Shown here piece after piece: positions 45,732-58,049 of a DNA stretch of 64,000 nucleotides; position 1 is the stretch's first letter, and each line of letters starts with the position of its first letter. The position numbers were made by a program, and so were the translations under genes. The stretch lies in assembly GCF_040183065.1 (NCBI RefSeq), contig NC_091122.1, forward strand, positions 152,673,955 to 152,737,954, in the 5' to 3' direction. The notes beneath the pieces were generated by a model. That model made no database searches, was not told the origin of the DNA, and saw only the letters and a list, made by a program, of their open reading frames with translations. The stretch is from Periplaneta americana. Taxonomy: Eukaryota; Arthropoda; Insecta; Blattodea; Blattidae.

Positions 45732-46962
45732 GAACTGGTAATGGAAATTACGGGAAAACGGCTGAACGGACTTTAATGAGTGACCCCTCATTTTCATGCC
45801 TGGCATCCAAAGTTTTTCGGAAAAATAGTAGTTTTCAGTGAAATGTCAATTTTCCTACATAATTTTCTTATTTTCCAAAATCCATCTGTTGTCAGTTTTG
45901 AGAACTAATTTTATTGAATCACGCCCGACTTGATTGAATTTCAGAACAAAACACACACTACAATAAACAATAGGCTATTACACGAAGGCCATGACCTGCA
46001 GGATTGCCGACATATTTAGAGCTCAATTCAATTTGTTATTAAAAACTGATTCTGCAGTGTATAATTTTCTGAGTACAGCTGTGTATTGGATATCCAAATC
46101 TACGAAACTTGAGGTGGTTTGATGACATTATTACCGTTAGAAATTAAATATTATTATAGTTAATATCATGATGCATCTATTTTTCATTAATTGTACATAA
46201 TATTGATGCTATATTGACGACATGAAAGTGAAACGTTTTGAGGTTATGTAAATAAATATGTAGAGAATGTCTTAATTTAGATCTTCATTTCTATCATTTA
46301 CTGAGTGGCTGCTATATATAACTACAAAACTTAAGTAAGATAATAATATTGTTATTAAAAATCAAATATTTTTATACTTATTAACCCAGTGGGGTTGGGT
46401 CTTTTTCATATACTTAATGGCGGTGTGTGTAGATATTGATATGTGTCATTGTCTTCAGTATTGGCTCGAGAGAGCGCAAAAATTACAGTTCCTAAGGAAA
46501 GATCAAAAGGTATTACTTACTGATAAAATAAGAGGCCTAGAAAATTTTGTAGTCTCCAGATCATTTCAGCAGGATCTCTTAGTGGGATAAAATGATTTTA
46601 CGCTGTACATTTCAAGTTCTACATGCAGCAGCTATACGAAAATGCTATTGTTCGAAAGCTTAGCAAACCTGACATTTTTTTAACTTTTGCCTACAATCCA
46701 CAATGACCTGAAATAGCTACTGCTATCGTCCTGACATTGATACTTGCGTTTTCGCGTTGAAACTCAAAAACTGAAGCTGGATAGGTTCAAGAAAAAGTAT
46801 TTGGCCGAAAAAAATCCATTCAGAGGGAGTATGTTTCATTATTATGGAAGCAAATAACTATCAAAAAGACAAGTATTCTTCATTGAAAATAAATCTGACA
46901 AATTTTTATTTGAACGTCTAACGAACTTAGTTTGCAGCAGCATTTGCTGCACAAGCCACTAG
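45691..46962 (+). mobile_element. Non-autonomous Helitron, copy 3
   Basis: Starts TCATATATAT after an A (45690) and ends with hairpin (GCAGCATTTGCTGC), ACAAGCCA and CTAG (46959-46962) before a T. Its left end abuts the putative promoter of peptide gene 2. Confidence 0.87.
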
Positions 46963-47445
46963 TTTTTTTCTATATTTCAGGCATTTCTGCATTTAATAGG
47001 TAGTACATATACTCGTATTGTTGTGCCAATTTAAGCACTTAGTAACGAAAGTAACGAATTTAAAAGACTCGAAACGTCGTAGGTAACGAAATTAACACAT
47101 AGTCTACTATTGTGCTTCACTCATTTAATGTTGGTGCCCCTGCCTGAGCTGTGGTGGCCAGTAGTCAGAGATTACATAATGCGAATCTAATGCAATCTAG
47201 AAGGCTGGGAAGGAATTTGGCTGTGCGTTCATTGAACTGAAGATTAGAGAGTTTAAGAGACAAGTCTGATGACAGACCGTAAGGTGGCTGAAATGTGATT
47301 GTTTTTTCATTATGCTTATAAATAGTTAATTATTAAGTTGTAACTAAAAAGCAACGAATTATTGTTTCACATTTTCACGAAGAAAAGTGAATGGGATTCT
47401 GATTTCTACTGATATTAGTGGAAAGTTATCTGGCATATTAAAAAA
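46963..47445. other. No recognisable gene
   Basis: Nothing recognised. Confidence 0.5.
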
Positions 47446-47449
47446 ATAT

Positions 47450-47508
<59 letters not shown>

Positions 47509-47590
47509 TTCATTCATTCATTCATTCATTCATTCATTCATTCATTCATTCATTCATTCATTTATTTATTTATTTATTTATTTACTTATA
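47446..47590 (+). repeat. (ATTT)n(ATTC)n(ATTT)n microsatellite
   Basis: ATTT block, then ATTC block (about 47508-47559), then ATTT again. The open frame through it is an artefact. Confidence 0.97.
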
Positions 47591-48225
47591 CAAGGTAAAC
47601 AGGAATAAGCGGAATCCATCAATTTAATAGATTAAGTTTGGCATTTAATAATTTGCTGAACTGAAATAAAAATTTGTCTAAAATTTGAACAGGTGACATC
47701 ATCAATACCTTACCTAACTGTAGTGAAAAGGAAGAAAAATTACGTTATTAAGTTGAAATATACGAACGCATAGCATATTTATCGGCTCATAGGTTACACT
47801 TGCCCCCCAGTCCTGGGGCTAATGTAACCTAGTACCTTTCTGCAGCAAAAATATCAGAATATGTTTTATGGCAAGTGGATGTGAAAGAACATTACATTCT
47901 CTATACTTGTAGAATGAGAATTTTATATTTTGGGCATTTAATACACTGCAAATATTTAAATGACGAAATGACACACAAACTAAATAAAAAGCATTCTTTA
48001 TGTTCCTAAGAACTTTTGTTTAAGACAAATTGAAAGAATCAGAAAACACATAGAATCAGAATTCTATATTTTTGGCGCGAAAAAGTTTCCACTCAAGAAT
48101 ATTATGTGAAGTAGCTTCTAGTAGCATGAACATTCGATAGTTGGCGCCAGTTTAAAAAAAAGAACATCTTTACGTTTAATGGCATGAGTTACACTTGCCC
48201 CAAATTTATATTTACCCCGGTTCAA
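47591..48225. other. No recognisable gene
   Basis: Nothing recognised. Confidence 0.5.
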
Positions 48226-48289
48226 CTTATTTATTTATTTATTTATTTAGTTATTTATTTATTTATTTATTTATTTATCTAATTATTTA

Positions 48290-48547
48290 GCCACCGGCGT
48301 GGCTCAGTCGGTTAAGGCACTTGCCAGCCGGTCTGAAGTTGCGTTCGGGCGCGGGTTCGATCCCCGCTTGGGCTGATTATCTGGTTGGGTTTTTTCCGAG
48401 GTTTTCCCCAACCGTAATGTGAATGCAAGATAATCTATGGCGAATCCTCGGCCTCATCTCGCCAAATATCATCTCGCTATCAACAATCTCATCGACGCTA
48501 AATAACCTAGTAGTTGATACAGCGTCGTTAAATAACCAACTAAAAAA
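48290..48547 (+). repeat. SINE-2, full length, different tRNA head
   Basis: The head has a good A box (GTGGCTCAGTCGGTTAAGGC) and B box (CGGGTTCGATCCCCGC) at tRNA spacing. The body reads GGTTGGGTTTTTTCCGAGG and differs from SINE-1 in its middle. The tail GACGCTAAATAACCTAGTAG plus GTTGATACAGCGTCG is shared with SINE-1. ATTT repeats lie on both sides. Confidence 0.92.
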
Positions 48548-48860
<313 letters not shown>

Positions 48861-50091
48861 ACTGAACTTCCTTTACACTCCACCAGATCAAAAAATACAT
48901 ACCGGTAATCAGTAAAATTTAACAAAAAGTGAGAGTTAAAAAAATGCTAGTGATGGAAATATGTCTTTGGATAATATTTTCATTCTTTTACAAAACCATT
49001 TGTGTTAACAATACCAGAAACCAATAGTGTAGTGAGAAGAGTATTTAAAATAATAAATTATGTGTAGATATATGACAAAAACAACTTCCACATTAACACA
49101 ATCGAAGCCATTGTCATTTTCAATACGTTTCTTGTTACAAAGTACACGAAATTTCATTACAAAACCCTAAGCCCTTAGCTCGACTACACTCTGCTGAAAA
49201 ATACAATAATACAAATCTCTAATGTGAAATTAAATTTCTTTCTTCACCTTGCTAAGATAGCAGCGATGATTATCATGTTAAATAGGTGTTAATTTTTATA
49301 TAAATATTTATTTTTTGTGAGATTAAAATATCGTTTTGTTTGTTGCGAAAATCCTTATAAAATAAATAGGTTATGTTGTAGCACTAATATGCTCTATGCG
49401 TTATTTTTTCCACTATTTTCACTAGAATTATGACCTAGCATCACTTTAAATAACTGAAGGCCAAGTTTAAGAAATTAATCCTTTTTCTTTTCTTTTGAAA
49501 TTCTAAATCTGGAACCCTACTCTATTACTAAATTAATAATGCACTTATTTCCTTAACATCCTGTAAATATATAAAAATTTAAATAATTCCAAATAGCGAA
49601 ATATTACATTAAAATTAAGTAACTAACTTGCTATAAGATAACTACATGGACACAGAACGGTTTCAAAAGCCATTTGTACAGCTTATACGGTTACAAACCT
49701 GTAAAATTTCGACGTCAAGTAGCAGCACTCGATTAATGACGTCTTACTGCTTTGTAATTTGTCTTTATATACCATATTTTCCGTTTGCTAAATCACCTTG
49801 ACAACGCATTCATCCGTGTACTTTCCAGTACTTACCTAGGTGTTATTTTTTTTCGGGGTATTAAGAATTTATTATTCCGGAAAGGTCCCGCTTATCTGTA
49901 TTAAGAACTTAAATTGCTTGTATTTCAAATTTAAGACAAGGAAATCGTGAATGACTTAATACTCCTGTTTTCCTCTAGATAAAAGTACCGTTTTATTTCA
50001 AATACATTGTGATCCGTTTGGGAAGGCATAAAATAAAAACGTGATAAAAATGAGAACTGTTGCTATTTACTGTTAAACAATTTGTGCATGC
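48861..50091. other. No recognisable gene
   Basis: AT-rich. The flank right of 50045 may be 3' flank of the DD41D element below. Confidence 0.45.
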
Positions 50092-50106
50092 ATTCTAGAA
50101 GAATGG

Positions 50107-50797
50107 ACGTAAATCCCGAAAAGACAAAGTATATGATTACGTCTCGTGACCAGAATATTGTATGAAATGGAAACATAAAAATTTGAGATTTATCCTTCGA
50201 AAAGGTTAAAAAAATTCCAATATCTTGGAGCAACAGTAACAAATATAAACGACAATCGGGAGAAAATAAAACGCAGAATAAATATGGGAAATTCCTGTTA
50301 TTATTCGGTTGAGAAGCTTTTGTCATCTACTCTGCTGTCAAAAAATCTAAAAGTTAGAATTTATAAAACAGTTATATTATCAGTTGTTCTGTATGGTTGT
50401 GAAACTTGGACTCTCATTTTGAGAGAGGAACAGAGATTAAAGGTGTTTGAGAATACGGTTCTTAGGAAAATATTTGGTTCTAAGAGGGATGAAGTTACAG
50501 GAGAATGGAGGAAGTTACACAACGGAGAACAGCACGTATTGTATTCGTTTGAGATGCGCAGGGCATGTAGCACGTATGGGCGAATCCAGAAATGCATATA
50601 GAGTGTTAGTTGGGAGACCGGAGGGAAAAAGACCTTTGGGGAGGTCGAGGCGTAGATGGAGGATAATATTAAAATGGATTTGAGGGAGTTGGGATATGAT
50701 GATAGAGGCTGGATTAATCTTGCACAGGATAGGGACCAATGGCGGGCTTATGTGAGGGCGGCAATGAACCTTAAAAGCCATTTGTAAGTACCTAAGT
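50107..50797 (+). mobile_element. LINE-B copy 4, 5'-truncated
   Basis: Starts in the RT (NPEKTKYMI, then RKNKREKTHRKI-type decayed sequence), continues with MGNSCYYSVEKLLSSTLLSK, LKVRIYKTVILSVVLYGCET, a frame break, [20 protein letters not shown] and a short tail. A perfect 15-bp duplication ATTCTAGAAGAATGG flanks it at 50092-50106 and 50798-50812. The target is sequence just beyond the stop codon of the DD41D transposase gene below. Confidence 0.92.
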
Positions 50798-50908
50798 ATT
50801 CTAGAAGAATGGGAGTTTTGCCCAAATTAGATCTTAACGTGCCCACCATTGCGAACACAACACAGTTCATATCTTGAGGTTAATTCCTCCGATATGTACA
50901 TAGTCTAA

Positions 50909-51522
50909 AGGCCCATTCACAATGAAAATTAAACATAACGTAAACATTAACATAAGCACATAAACATATGCCACAAACTTAAGTAGCCAAGGCCCATTCA
51001 CAATGAAAATTAAACATAACGTAAATATAACACGTGTGTGGAAACAAACATACCGAATCAACAAAACTACAGAATCTATTACATAAAAATGGAGAATTGC
51101 ACAATGACTGACGATGTAGCTACTCAATTTATGTTTCTAATAACTACAATGGCATCAGTATATGGCTTTCAATACTTGAAATCAAAGAAACGGAGATGTA
51201 AAATAATCAACTTTTCGTCATATGATTCCATGTTGCGCGCGTAGCTATCATCACGGCCAATAGATCAAAATATTGCCTGTAGGCAAAGCCCATGAGATGT
51301 TAAACAAAAAGTGAAAACACGCTTTCCGCTTGTGTACTGTTTCCAAATCGCATAAACATAAGCATGAAAGTTTGGAGTTTGCAAACTTTCATGTTAACGT
51401 CTTATGATTAAGATTAAGTTTATGCTTATGTAATTCATTATGAATGCTTTCATTAAATAACATGGACACAAGGTTTTATGCTTACGTTATGTGTATGTTT
51501 AATTTTCATTGTGAATGGGCCT
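50909..51522. mobile_element. PIF/Harbinger-like MITE, 614 bp
   Basis: Inverted ends AGGCCCATTCACAATGAAAA and its counterpart at the right, flanked by TAA at 50906-50908 and 51523-51525, as expected for 3-bp TWA targets. The left terminal segment is tandemly doubled (starts 50909 and again 50990). The interior frame at 51038 has no known domain. Inserted in the DD41D transposase gene. Confidence 0.83.
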
Positions 51523-52087
51523 TAACATCTCAGGAGTAATTTTCTCAAAAGCTGGGAAAATCTTTGCTCTGAGATCATGAATATCCTTGGCTCGCTGTGC
51601 ATACACATAATTCACGAAACCCCGAGAGAAATAAATCGGATGGTGTCAGGTCTGGGGAATGTGGAGGCCACATAATTGGCTCTCCTCGACCACACCAGTT
51701 GTTGCCAAATGTATCATCCAGATAATCACGGACGTCTGTTGCCCAATGAAGTGGTGCACCATCCTGTTGGAACACGATACCCATGTTGCTTTCCTGTTGC
51801 AATTGTGGTTCGAAAAAGTTTTTCAACTTGTCCAGGTATGGTCCTGATCTAACTGCTTCCTCTGCGAAGATAAACGGTCCATATAGTTTATAGCGACTTA
51901 CAGCGCATCAAACATTAACTTTAGAACTAGCCCGTTCCAGTTCATATGAGACATGCTGATTTTCATGTCCCCATATGATTGCATTATGGGTATTCACTCG
52001 CCCACTAACATGGAAGGTTGCTCCGTCAGAAATAACCCATCTATTCAGAAAGTCCTCTTCTCTCTCCATACTATCATACAGAATGGA

Positions 52088-52353
52088 GTCCACACCTGTG
52101 GAGTAACGGTCAGCGCGTCTGGCCGCGAAACCAGGTGGCCCGGGTTCGATTCCCGGTCGGGGCAAGTTACCTGGTTAAGGTTTTTTCCGAGGTTTTCCCT
52201 CAACCCAATATGAGGAAATGCTGGGTAACTTTCGGTGCTGGACCCCGGACTCATTTCACCGGCATTATCACCTTCATCTCATTCAGACGCTAAATAACCT
52301 AAGCTGTTGATAAAGCGTCGTAAAATAACCTACTAAAATAAAAAAAAAATAAA
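52088..52353 (+). repeat. SINE-1, full length
   Basis: tRNA-like head with A box in TGTGGAGTAACGGTCAGC and B box GGGTTCGATTCCCGG, body, tail GACGCTAAATAACC, then an A-rich end. A 12-bp duplication with one mismatch (ATACAGAATGGA at 52076-52087, ATATAGAATGGA at 52354-52365) flanks it. Inserted in the DD41D transposase gene. Confidence 0.93.
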
Positions 52354-52387
52354 ATATAGAATGGATGTAGATGTGAAGCGTTGCTGG

Positions 52388-52464
52388 CAGGGTGTGAATT
52401 AAGATTTTTGCTGAGGGGAGGGGGATAGAATCCCAGATAGAGAATAGGCCTACCATACATAAAG

Positions 52465-52537
<73 letters not shown>

Positions 52538-53867
52538 CTGTATTCGACAGATAATGGAGAAAAAATGGAAGTATAAGTGAATAGTGCATCAATTATTCAT
52601 AGATTTCAAAAAGGCATATGACTCGGTTAAGAGAGAAGTTTTATATAATATTCTTATTGAATATGGTATTCCCAAGAAACAAGTTCGATTAATTAAAATG
52701 TGTCTCAGTGAAACGTACAGCAGAGTTCATATAGGTCAGTTTCTGTCAGATGCGTTTCCAATTCATTGTGGACTAATGCAAGGAGATGCACTATCATCTT
52801 TACTTTTTAACTTTGCTCTAGAGTATGCCATTAGGAAAGTCCAGGATAACAGAGAGGGTTTGGAATTGAACGGGTTACATCAGCTGCTTGTCTATGCGGA
52901 TGACGTGAATATGTTAGGAGAAAATCCACAAACGATTAGGGAAAACACGGGAATTTTACTTGAAGCAAGTAAAGAGATAGGTTTGGGAGTAAATCCCGAA
53001 AAGACAAAGTATATGATTGTGTCTCGTGACCAGAATATTGTAAGAAAATGGAAATACAAGGATTGGAGATTTATCCTTCGAGGAGGTGGAAAAATTCAAA
53101 TACCTGGGAGAAACAGTTACAAATATAAATGATACTCGGGAGGAAATTAAACACAGAATAAATATGGGAAATGCGTGTTATTATTCGGTTGAGAAGCTTT
53201 TATCATCCAGTCTACTGTCAAAGTATCTGGAAGTTAGAATTTATAAAACAGTTATATTACCGGTTGTTCTTTATAGTTGTGTAATTTGAACTCTCACTTT
53301 GAGAGAGGAACAGAGGTTAAGGGTGTTTGAGAATAAGGTGCTTAGGAAAATATTTGGGGCTAAGAGGGATGAAGTTACAGGAGAATGGAGAAAGTTACAC
53401 AACGCAGAACTGCATGCATTGTATTCTTCACCTGTCATAATTAGGAACATTAAATCCAGACGTTTGAGATGGGCAGGGCATGTAGCACGTATGGGCGAAT
53501 CCAGAAATGCATATAGAGTGTTAGTTGGGAGGCCGGTGGGAAAAAGACCTTTAGGGAGGCCGAGACGTAGATGGGAAGATAATATTAAAATGGATTTGAG
53601 GGAGGTGGGATATGATGATAGAGACTGGATTAATGTTGCTCAGGATAGGGGCCAATGGCGGGCTTATGTGAGGGCGGCAATGAACATCCAGGTTCCTTAA
53701 AAGCCAGTAAGTAAGTAAGTAAGTAAGTAACGTGGGTATACTTGTCTTAAAAAAATTATATTTTATGAGGGGGATAGAAGTTTTCTCTGGCAGGGATGTT
53801 AATATGAATTTATGAGGGGGAAAACTTTTCAACAGGGGAGAAATCCCCCCCTTTAATTCGCACCCTG
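52388..53867. mobile_element. hAT MITE carrying a LINE-B
   Basis: Inverted ends CAGGGTGTGAATTAA (left) and TTAATTCGCACCCTG (right), flanked by a perfect 8-bp duplication GTTGCTGG at 52380-52387 and 53868-53875, diagnostic of hAT. MITE sequence is 52388-52575 and 53731-53867; the remainder is LINE-B copy 5. An ATT microsatellite lies at 52469-52537. Confidence 0.9.
52576..53730 (+). mobile_element. LINE-B copy 5, best-preserved RT
   Basis: RT domain in order: [20 protein letters not shown] (first catalytic D), [37 protein letters not shown] (YADD), [16 protein letters not shown], then a frameshift near 53100 to [32 protein letters not shown], a stop after LYSCVI at 53287, REEQRLRVFENKVLRKIFGA and [20 protein letters not shown] to the tail of TAAG units. 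Sits within the hAT MITE. The 5' half including any endonuclease is missing. RTE-like is tentative. Confidence 0.93.
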
Positions 53868-54060
53868 GTTGCTGGTGATCAACCTCACGTAGTGTCTGAA
53901 CACGTTCCCTAAATGACATTTGTAATCCTTTCTTAACTGGTCTGATGTCCATTTCATTGCTTGGAATTTAACTGATGACCTCTTTTTCTGCTTCATTGAA
54001 CTGTGGTCTGCCAGTATCGTGAGTGACTAGGAATTCCATGAGCAATTTTATTGGCATAAT

Positions 54061-55430
54061 ATTAGATTCAAGAGATATCTATTATTATATTATTATCTGT
54101 AGTAATGTCACGAGAGATCTGAGATTTGCCGATAAATACACGAGCGAGTGGCATTTATTAGGACTATTTCGTGAATAAAATAAAAATGTAAATAATATAT
54201 CCCTAAAATTCAATCACAAAATCTTAATAATTGTTTATGAACGAATACTTAACCTATTCAGACATTGTGAAGTTTAAATACTCATAGATGAATATCGATT
54301 ACTGCAATAAATAAATTCGATGTTATTATTCGGTAATGCCAGTTGCTAAATACAGGTTTAACAATGTTAATTACATGTACTGCACTTTTCTCTTATTATT
54401 ATAACATAAATACATTTTCATTATCTGCTGAAATCATAATTTAATTTAACAGTAACAGTGGGGACAGCTATATACCAATGCTTATGTATTCACAGCGAGA
54501 CCTGTTGCTACACAGTGAAGCCATCTCTGTACAGATAATTAAAACAAGAATTTATTACGCCATACGGAAGGTAGTTTGATGAAAAGACCTTATTATTACT
54601 ATGCAAGGTCATTGGGTTTGATATGCGATGATGTTACATAAATTTGAACATCTGACTTTCTATTAATTGTTTCATTTCATTCACAAAATACAAATTTTAT
54701 AGGCTACTTATAGGTTATGTTACGTGTGGGAGCAGGACCAATGTCAGCTGTGTCTTATCTCGACCGTTACAATCAGTGCTACACGAAAGCATTTTTATAT
54801 CTCGACAAACGCATTCCCTCTGTAGTGTGTAACGGAACTAAAGCTGCATCTACACAGTTCAATATTCCAATCGCGTATGCGTGCAATCTGGGAAGAATAT
54901 TGAAAGAATTAAATTTAAAAAGTACGTTCAATTAAGATGCATGAAGATTTTGTGTCTACATGGTGCGCCGTTTTGAACCTCGTCTTCACTGTGTAAATAT
55001 ATTAATTAATATTAAATATCAATCTTGCATTCCTTGCTTTAAAATTGAAAGAAAGTTTAACCGTGTAGTTGCATCTTAATGTATTCATGATCATCAATTC
55101 ACGGGGAAACAGTTGGCGACAACGACTAAACAAAAGAACGACCATGCGATAAATTGATAGCGATAAATCTAGCTGCAAAAATTATCGCAAAGTCTGACTG
55201 TGATTGGTTGGAATTCAAAATTTCATTACACTTCATTGGTCGAAAATGGAATGACGTCATATAAACGAAATAGTCTTTGTAATCTTTCTCAAGAGTTAAG
55301 CATATATTGATCATAATTTCTACTGAAATACTAGTACAGACACTAGCGACCTCTGTGTCAGCCAGTCGCAAAGATTACAGAGTATTCATAATAATTCTTG
55401 ATTTGATACTGTTTGGCATGATGGTTTAAT
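54061..55430. other. No gene recognised; promoter-like motif cluster
   Basis: 55203 and 55232 carry inverted CCAAT boxes (GATTGGTT, CATTGGTC), and 55251-55258 is a perfect CRE (TGACGTCA). No neighbouring coding exon is evident. The frame at 54717-54935 has no domain. Confidence 0.35.
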
Positions 55431-55431
55431 G

Positions 55432-56395
55432 CTAAAATGATATAGAATTGACTTTCCTGGCTATCTCACACGCATCGTGAAAAGTTTGTTATCTGAGCGT
55501 CAGTTCTCAGTACGTATTAGATGGCATTAAATCAACGCTTCGTCCAGTTTTAGCCGGAGTACCACAAGGATCCATACTCTCACCACTTCTCTTCAATATC
55601 TTCACATATGACATTCCATGTTTACAACCGTCACACATAGCTATGTATGCTGACGATACAGTTCTCTTTTATTCTCATAGTAACCTAAATACTGCAATCA
55701 GCACTCTTCAGACATCCTTACAGGAGCTGTCTAAATGGTTCTCTGACTGGAGATTACTACTCAACATTATCAAGACAGAAGCTAAAATCTTCTCTTTAAG
55801 GCCTATTCATAATCCACCTTCTTTGGTTCTTCTAAATGAACAAGTTACATGGCTCTCCAGTCAAGAAGCTGTCAAATATTTGGGAATATAATTAGACACG
55901 AAACTTACATGGAATGCCCACATAACTCGCATTGTTACACTAACGTCTTCTAGAATTCCAAAATTATAACCTTTGGTTAATAGACGTTCACAAATTGGAT
56001 TGGACTGTTCAATGCTACTCTACACCTCGCTTGTACGACCTCTTTTAACTTATGCAGCGCCAGTGTGGGGGACTGCAAATAAGACTCACATGCATCGCCT
56101 ACAAGTTCTCCAGAACAAGTTCCTGCGTACTGCAACAAATGCCCCCTGGATTGTAAGAAATCAACAACTGCATCAAGAATTAGGAATTCTTCCACTAGAA
56201 CAGTACATCCATTCAATGTCAAAATCTTTCTTCAACAAACTTCCTGGTGTTCCTGGAGCTGCGACATATAACATTGGAGCAAGATCTTGTCAGCCATCTC
56301 GACTTAAAAGGAAACTCCCTCAAGACATCCTTCTTAGTGATACTGACGACTCTTCATAAATTTAACACAGAAAATCATCATATTTTTATTCACAT
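55432..56395 (+). mobile_element. Jockey-like LINE, 3' half of RT
   Basis: In order: DFPGYLTRIVKSLLSERQFS (decayed), the catalytic AMYADDTVLFYSHSNL box, LQELSKWFSDWRLLLNIIKT, VKYLGI, then a stop and DTKLTWNAHITRI, YTSLVRPLLTYAAPVWGTAN and ILPLEQYIHSMSKSFFNKL to the stop at 56359. Typical of Jockey-clade reverse transcriptase and thumb. No endonuclease or ORF1. The 3' border is likely the AAT run at 56515. Confidence 0.87.
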
Positions 56396-56514
56396 AAATC
56401 ACAAAATTAATTAGAGGAGCCTTTAGAGCCAACCTCAGCATGATATTCTGCATGTGATGTTCCATACCAGTGGTCTGTATAGCAAGTTTGCTGGTCGACC
56501 AATATTAAACATAA

Positions 56515-56515
56515 A

Positions 56516-56583
<68 letters not shown>
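56515..56583 (+). repeat. (AAT)n microsatellite
   Basis: About 22 AAT units, possibly the tail of the Jockey-like LINE. Confidence 0.95.
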
Positions 56584-56584
<1 letters not shown>

Positions 56585-56589
56585 TTTCT

Positions 56590-56780
56590 TGTGTTCGCTT
56601 CGTCTGTGATGTCAGTCGCGCTGACCACATTACCCCATCCTTCCAAACTCTAAAATGGCTACGGCTTAACGAACGAAAAAAGTTTCATTTCCTTGCCCTC
56701 TCTTTCCAAGTCCTTCACAACTCTGCACCTACCTACCTTGCCTGTCGCTTACCAATCATAATCTCTAGACACACACGCGC
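56590..56780 (+). mobile_element. CR1/L2-like LINE C-terminal remnant
   Basis: One plus frame reads CVRFVCDVSRADHITPSFQT, then LKWLRLNERKKFHFLALSFQ and VLHNSAPTYLACRL. The LHWLP...I.FK.L.L.FKVLHG.AP.YL pattern is the C-terminal signature of CR1/L2/Rex LINEs. No start or RT is visible. Confidence 0.6.
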
Positions 56781-57199
56781 GCGCACCTAAAATAGCAGTA
56801 TGCTGGCTAACTAACCATACTGAAAATTATAGGACACGGACAAACATTGCAATTTCAGCCTAAAGAAATGAAATTATCAACTTTTGTTACGTGACGCTTC
56901 TGGAACTGGAAGTGGCAACAACCTATTTTGAAGAGGTGGTGGATTCCAAAGTGTCCTAAGCCCTTTTTTTTTTTTCACAATTTAACTTGTTTTATTGGGC
57001 AGGGCATAGTTGCGCCCCACGGTCAGATAAAATGCAACAGATAAAAAAAGGGTCCCTGTTTTGTGGGCATAGTTGTGCCCCGTTCCCATCAGGTAGAGAA
57101 AAGAGGATTGGCATAGTTGCGCCCCGATGAAATAGGTAGAGAAAAAGACACTACGGAAACTCGAGCCTCGTAATCAATCAACCTTATTGATTTCTTATG

Positions 57200-57672
57200 C
57201 AATTTAATACTCATTATCGATACCGTTAAAATGAACACCATGAAGTTGGCAGTATTTTATTAACTGTTTTTCTACTGTTTATGCAGTGATTATCGATAGC
57301 CTACCGTCAAAATGAACACCATGAAGTTGGCAGTACTTTATTAACTGTTTTTCTACTGTTTATGCAGTGATTATCGATACCTACCGTCAAAATGAACACC
57401 ATGAAGTTGGCAATATTTTATTAACTGTTTTTCTACTGTTTATGCAGTGATTATCGATAGCCTACCGTCAAAATGAACACCATGAAGTTGGCAATATTTT
57501 ATTAACTGTTTTTCTACTGTTTATGCAGTGATTATCGATAGCCTACCGTCAAAATGAACACCATGAAGTTGGCAGTACTTTATTAACTGTTTTTCTACTG
57601 TTTATGCAGTGATTGTCAATAGCCTACCGTTAAAATGAACACCATGAAGTTGGCAGTACTTTATTAACTGAC
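57200..57672 (+). repeat. 81-bp tandem array, about 6 copies
   Basis: Units marked by ATGAACACC at 57231, 57312, 57392, 57473, 57554 and 57635, spaced 80-81 bp. Each contains TTATCGATAGCCTACCGTCA and TTTTTCTACTGTTTATGCAG. Confidence 0.95.
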
Positions 57673-58049
57673 ATATTCAAATGAGTGAGCCGTTGGAATA
57701 TGGGGGCTTAGCAGTCTTTGACATTTTATTAATGATTTTCACACCGTCAGTGACGTATAGTGAGGTTAATTTAAAATGAATGTTAAGTTTAGTGAAACGG
57801 GTAAAGAGTTAATAAATCACAATGGTTCTAAGTTTCAATTTTCGAAACCCTGTACCGTAGGGTTAAGATATTGATGTATAAACAAAAAATGCAGTTCATT
57901 TATTGTGTGTGATCGATAAAAAGTGTTATTTTAAATAGTAAAATTGATCATATGCTAGGCCTACCTGATTTCAATGCAGCTATCACTGTAATATTTGTAA
58001 GTAATTTGTTTATATTATGACAATCACTTTCGTGTGTACTATGTCCATC

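Larger units (their letters stand above)
50827..53990 (-). mobile_element. DD41D Tc1/mariner transposase gene split by three insertions
   Basis: A second DD41D transposase. Minus-strand pieces in order: 53990-53868 (RPVKKGLQMSFRERVQTLRE then VDHQQ), 52379-52354, 52087-51526 (DSMEREEDFLNRWVISDGAT, FHVSGRVNTHNAIIWGHENQ; then GIVFQQDGAPLHWATDVRDY and PPHSPDLTPSDLFLSGF), and 50905-50827 (SEELTSRYELCCVRNGGHVK, I, stop at 50829). First D in SDGAT, second in QQDGAP, third after 41 residues in TPSDLF. Insertions within coding: a hAT MITE, a SINE-1 and a TAA-flanked MITE. A LINE-B also lies just past the stop. Terminal repeats were not found. It differs strongly from the copy at 31488. Confidence 0.88.

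Noticed and set aside
48290-48375. Possible tRNA gene (A box GTGGCTCAGTCGG)
   Set aside because: The same reasoning: it runs straight into a SINE body and tail. The 3' side of an acceptor stem is absent.
52087-52160. Possible tRNA gene (good A and B boxes)
   Set aside because: No cloverleaf with a paired acceptor stem. It is the head of SINE-1, with target duplications.
54717-54935. 72-codon frame
   Set aside because: No signal peptide, domain or paralogue; length fits chance.
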